Shown: one piece after another, positions 62,757 to 64,000 of the stretch | Layout: each line of letters starts with the position of its first letter | Position numbering within the stretch: position 1 is the stretch's first letter | Source of the DNA: Anabaena sp051781005 | GTDB lineage: Bacteria; Cyanobacteriota; Cyanobacteriia; Cyanobacteriales; Nostocaceae | Direction of reading: 5' to 3' | Assembly: GCF_051781005.1 (NCBI RefSeq) | Contig: NZ_JBPWOA010000032.1 | Coordinates: forward strand, 186,001 to 250,000 | Length of the DNA: 64,000 nucleotides | Position numbers and translations under genes: made by a program | Notes under the pieces: model-generated | Database searches by the model: none | What the model saw: the letters and a program-made list of their open reading frames with translations, nothing else | Told to the model about the DNA's origin: nothing

Positions 62757-64000
62757 GTGAAGGACTTGAAAAATAAAAAACTTGTTAATAAACTGCTGTT
62801 TTGGTTTTTATTAATTGCCTTAGTACCTCTGAATATAGTTACCTCCATACAATATTACATGGCTAGGAATTCTTTAATAAAAGAAGTTGATAATAATTTG
62901 ATTTCTATTGCAGACAGTAAAGCAAAATTTTTGGATTTTTATATTAACGAAAAACAAAAAAATGCGGCAATTATTGCACAAATGCAAAATATAATTGATG
63001 CAACAGAAAAATATCAAAAAGCTTTTAACGAAAATGGAATTAATGCTAGAGAATACCAGCAAATAGACAAAAAATATCGCCAGTCTATTACTAATTATTT
63101 AGATATATTCGCTTATTCTGATATCTTGTTAATCTCTCAATCTGGAAATACTATATTTTCTGTAAATAACAGTAAAGAAATAATAGGTAAAAACTACTAT
63201 CAAGAAACTTATAAAGATTCTGAACTTGCCAAAGTATTTGACCGTGCCAAGACATTAATGCAAGTAGAAATATCAAATTTCACCTATTATGCATCTAATA
63301 ATGAACCCACTGCTTTTATTGCTGTCCCTATTTTTAAGAATAATCTGATTATTGGTGTGGTAGTGCTGCAACTGAATAATCAAGAATTTAATAAAGTAGT
63401 TAATGACTATACTGGATTAGGCAAAAGTGGTGAGACAATTGTCGGTTCATTAGATGATGAACGCATAATTTTTACTGCTCCAACTAGACATGACCCAAAA
63501 GCCGCTTTTCAAAGATATATCAATATTAGCAACAATAAATCACACCCACTCAACCAAGCAAATCAGGGGATTAAAGGAAATAGCATCACAATTGATTACC
63601 GGGGTCAAAAAACAATTGCTGCCTGGAGATATTTACCTTCTTTGAATGCGGGACTTTTGGTAAAAATGGATGTAGCAGAAGTCTTTACACCCTTAAAAAC
63701 CCTCCAAAATATTGTTATTCTTTTAGGAATTATTACACTTTTATTAGTTATATTGGCAGCTATTGCAGTAGCAAAATCTATTTCTCAGCCAGTAATTGAA
63801 CTTACCCAAATAGTTCAAGAATTTGCTCAAGGAAATCTCAAGAAACAAGCATCTGTTCTTAGCGATGATGAAATTGGTCAATTAGAACTGTCATTTAATC
63901 GCATGGCAGCACAACTAAAAGCATCCTTTGAAACCATTCAAGAACGGGAACAGGAACTGACTACTGCTAAAGAACAACTAGAAAAAGTTTTAGCAGAAGT
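62757..64000 (+). CDS. Membrane sensor (dCache-HAMP), partial at right edge
   Basis: Frame from a GTG at 62757 (MKDLKNKKLVNKLLFWFLLI) open to the window end, 414 residues seen. TM1 is near 10-30, an extracytoplasmic double-Cache-like domain covers about 35-315, TM2 is near 322-342 (IVILLGIITLLLVILAAIAV), a HAMP domain (about 343-395) follows with SISQPVIELTQIVQEFAQGNL, then a coiled coil starts. The output domain (kinase or cyclase) is beyond the edge. A TTG nine bases later is an alternative start. It is the presumed partner of the UrtA-like protein just upstream. Confidence 0.8.
   Translation, partial: MKDLKNKKLVNKLLFWFLLIALVPLNIVTSIQYYMARNSLIKEVDNNLISIADSKAKFLDFYINEKQKNAAIIAQMQNIIDATEKYQKAFNENGINAREYQQIDKKYRQSITNYLDIFAYSDILLISQSGNTIFSVNNSKEIIGKNYYQETYKDSELAKVFDRAKTLMQVEISNFTYYASNNEPTAFIAVPIFKNNLIIGVVVLQLNNQEFNKVVNDYTGLGKSGETIVGSLDDERIIFTAPTRHDPKAAFQRYINISNNKSHPLNQANQGIKGNSITIDYRGQKTIAAWRYLPSLNAGLLVKMDVAEVFTPLKTLQNIVILLGIITLLLVILAAIAVAKSISQPVIELTQIVQEFAQGNLKKQASVLSDDEIGQLELSFNRMAAQLKASFETIQEREQELTTAKEQLEKVLAE

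Overview
The window comes from the chromosome of a filamentous, heterocyst-forming cyanobacterium (Nostocales; Anabaena/Nostoc-like). The evidence is an AT-rich sequence dotted with HIP1 octamers (GCGATCGC), a complete uptake-hydrogenase maturation operon next to hupSL, a hupL gene split by a XisC-type excision element, a fused pyrF-pyrE gene, a PxcA gene and a tandem pair of cyanobacterial flavodiiron genes. I see no tRNA, rRNA or CRISPR array.

Positions 1-10800: hupL, on the minus strand, is interrupted by a DNA element of about 10.48 kb. Its 16-bp flanking repeats lie at 303-318 and 10783-10798 and match at 15 of 16 bases. The 5' part of hupL is at 10772-11293 and the 3' part runs off the left edge from 318. 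Joining the repeats restores an open hupL frame. The element carries its recombinase xisC beside the left repeat, a remnant of an integron-type integrase, a 100-bp MITE with a visible empty-site copy, a DUF433/DUF5615 toxin-antitoxin pair, DUF5674 and DUF1993 genes, a HEPN/zinc-ribbon protein, an AAA ATPase-nuclease gene broken by one stop codon, and HIP1-based repeat arrays.

Positions 10772-23600: hupS-hupL read left. An extended hyp operon diverges from them: TPR protein, two small membrane proteins, a NifU-Rieske protein, an NHL-repeat protein, hypF, hypC, hypD, a 4-oxalocrotonate tautomerase-like gene, hypE, hypA and hypB. Together they make and mature the NiFe uptake hydrogenase that recycles H2 from nitrogenase.

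Positions 23600-52700: mostly ordinary chromosomal genes. They include a di-heme cytochrome b with a Tat-exported molybdopterin enzyme, pyrFE, a heme-binding histidine kinase, pgeF, birA, an M23 peptidase, ribE, a bifunctional nuclease gene, an aldo/keto reductase, trpD, an aspartic protease, rpmA-rplU, a nucleotidyltransferase, pxcA, a DUF1338 enzyme with an aminotransferase, a MltA-like protein, a TerB-like protein, ilvB, an MFS transporter and a ferrochelatase-like protein with a natural His6 tail. Intergenic stretches are full of short tandem repeats, REP-like palindromes and MITE-like units.

Positions 52800-64000: a small accessory patch (Uma2 endonuclease, DUF2281/VapC pair, and an AlbA_2 gene split by an ISKra4-like insertion with a perfect 9-bp target duplication). 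It is followed by flv3-flv1 and by a UrtA-like periplasmic binding protein paired with a membrane sensor that runs off the right edge.
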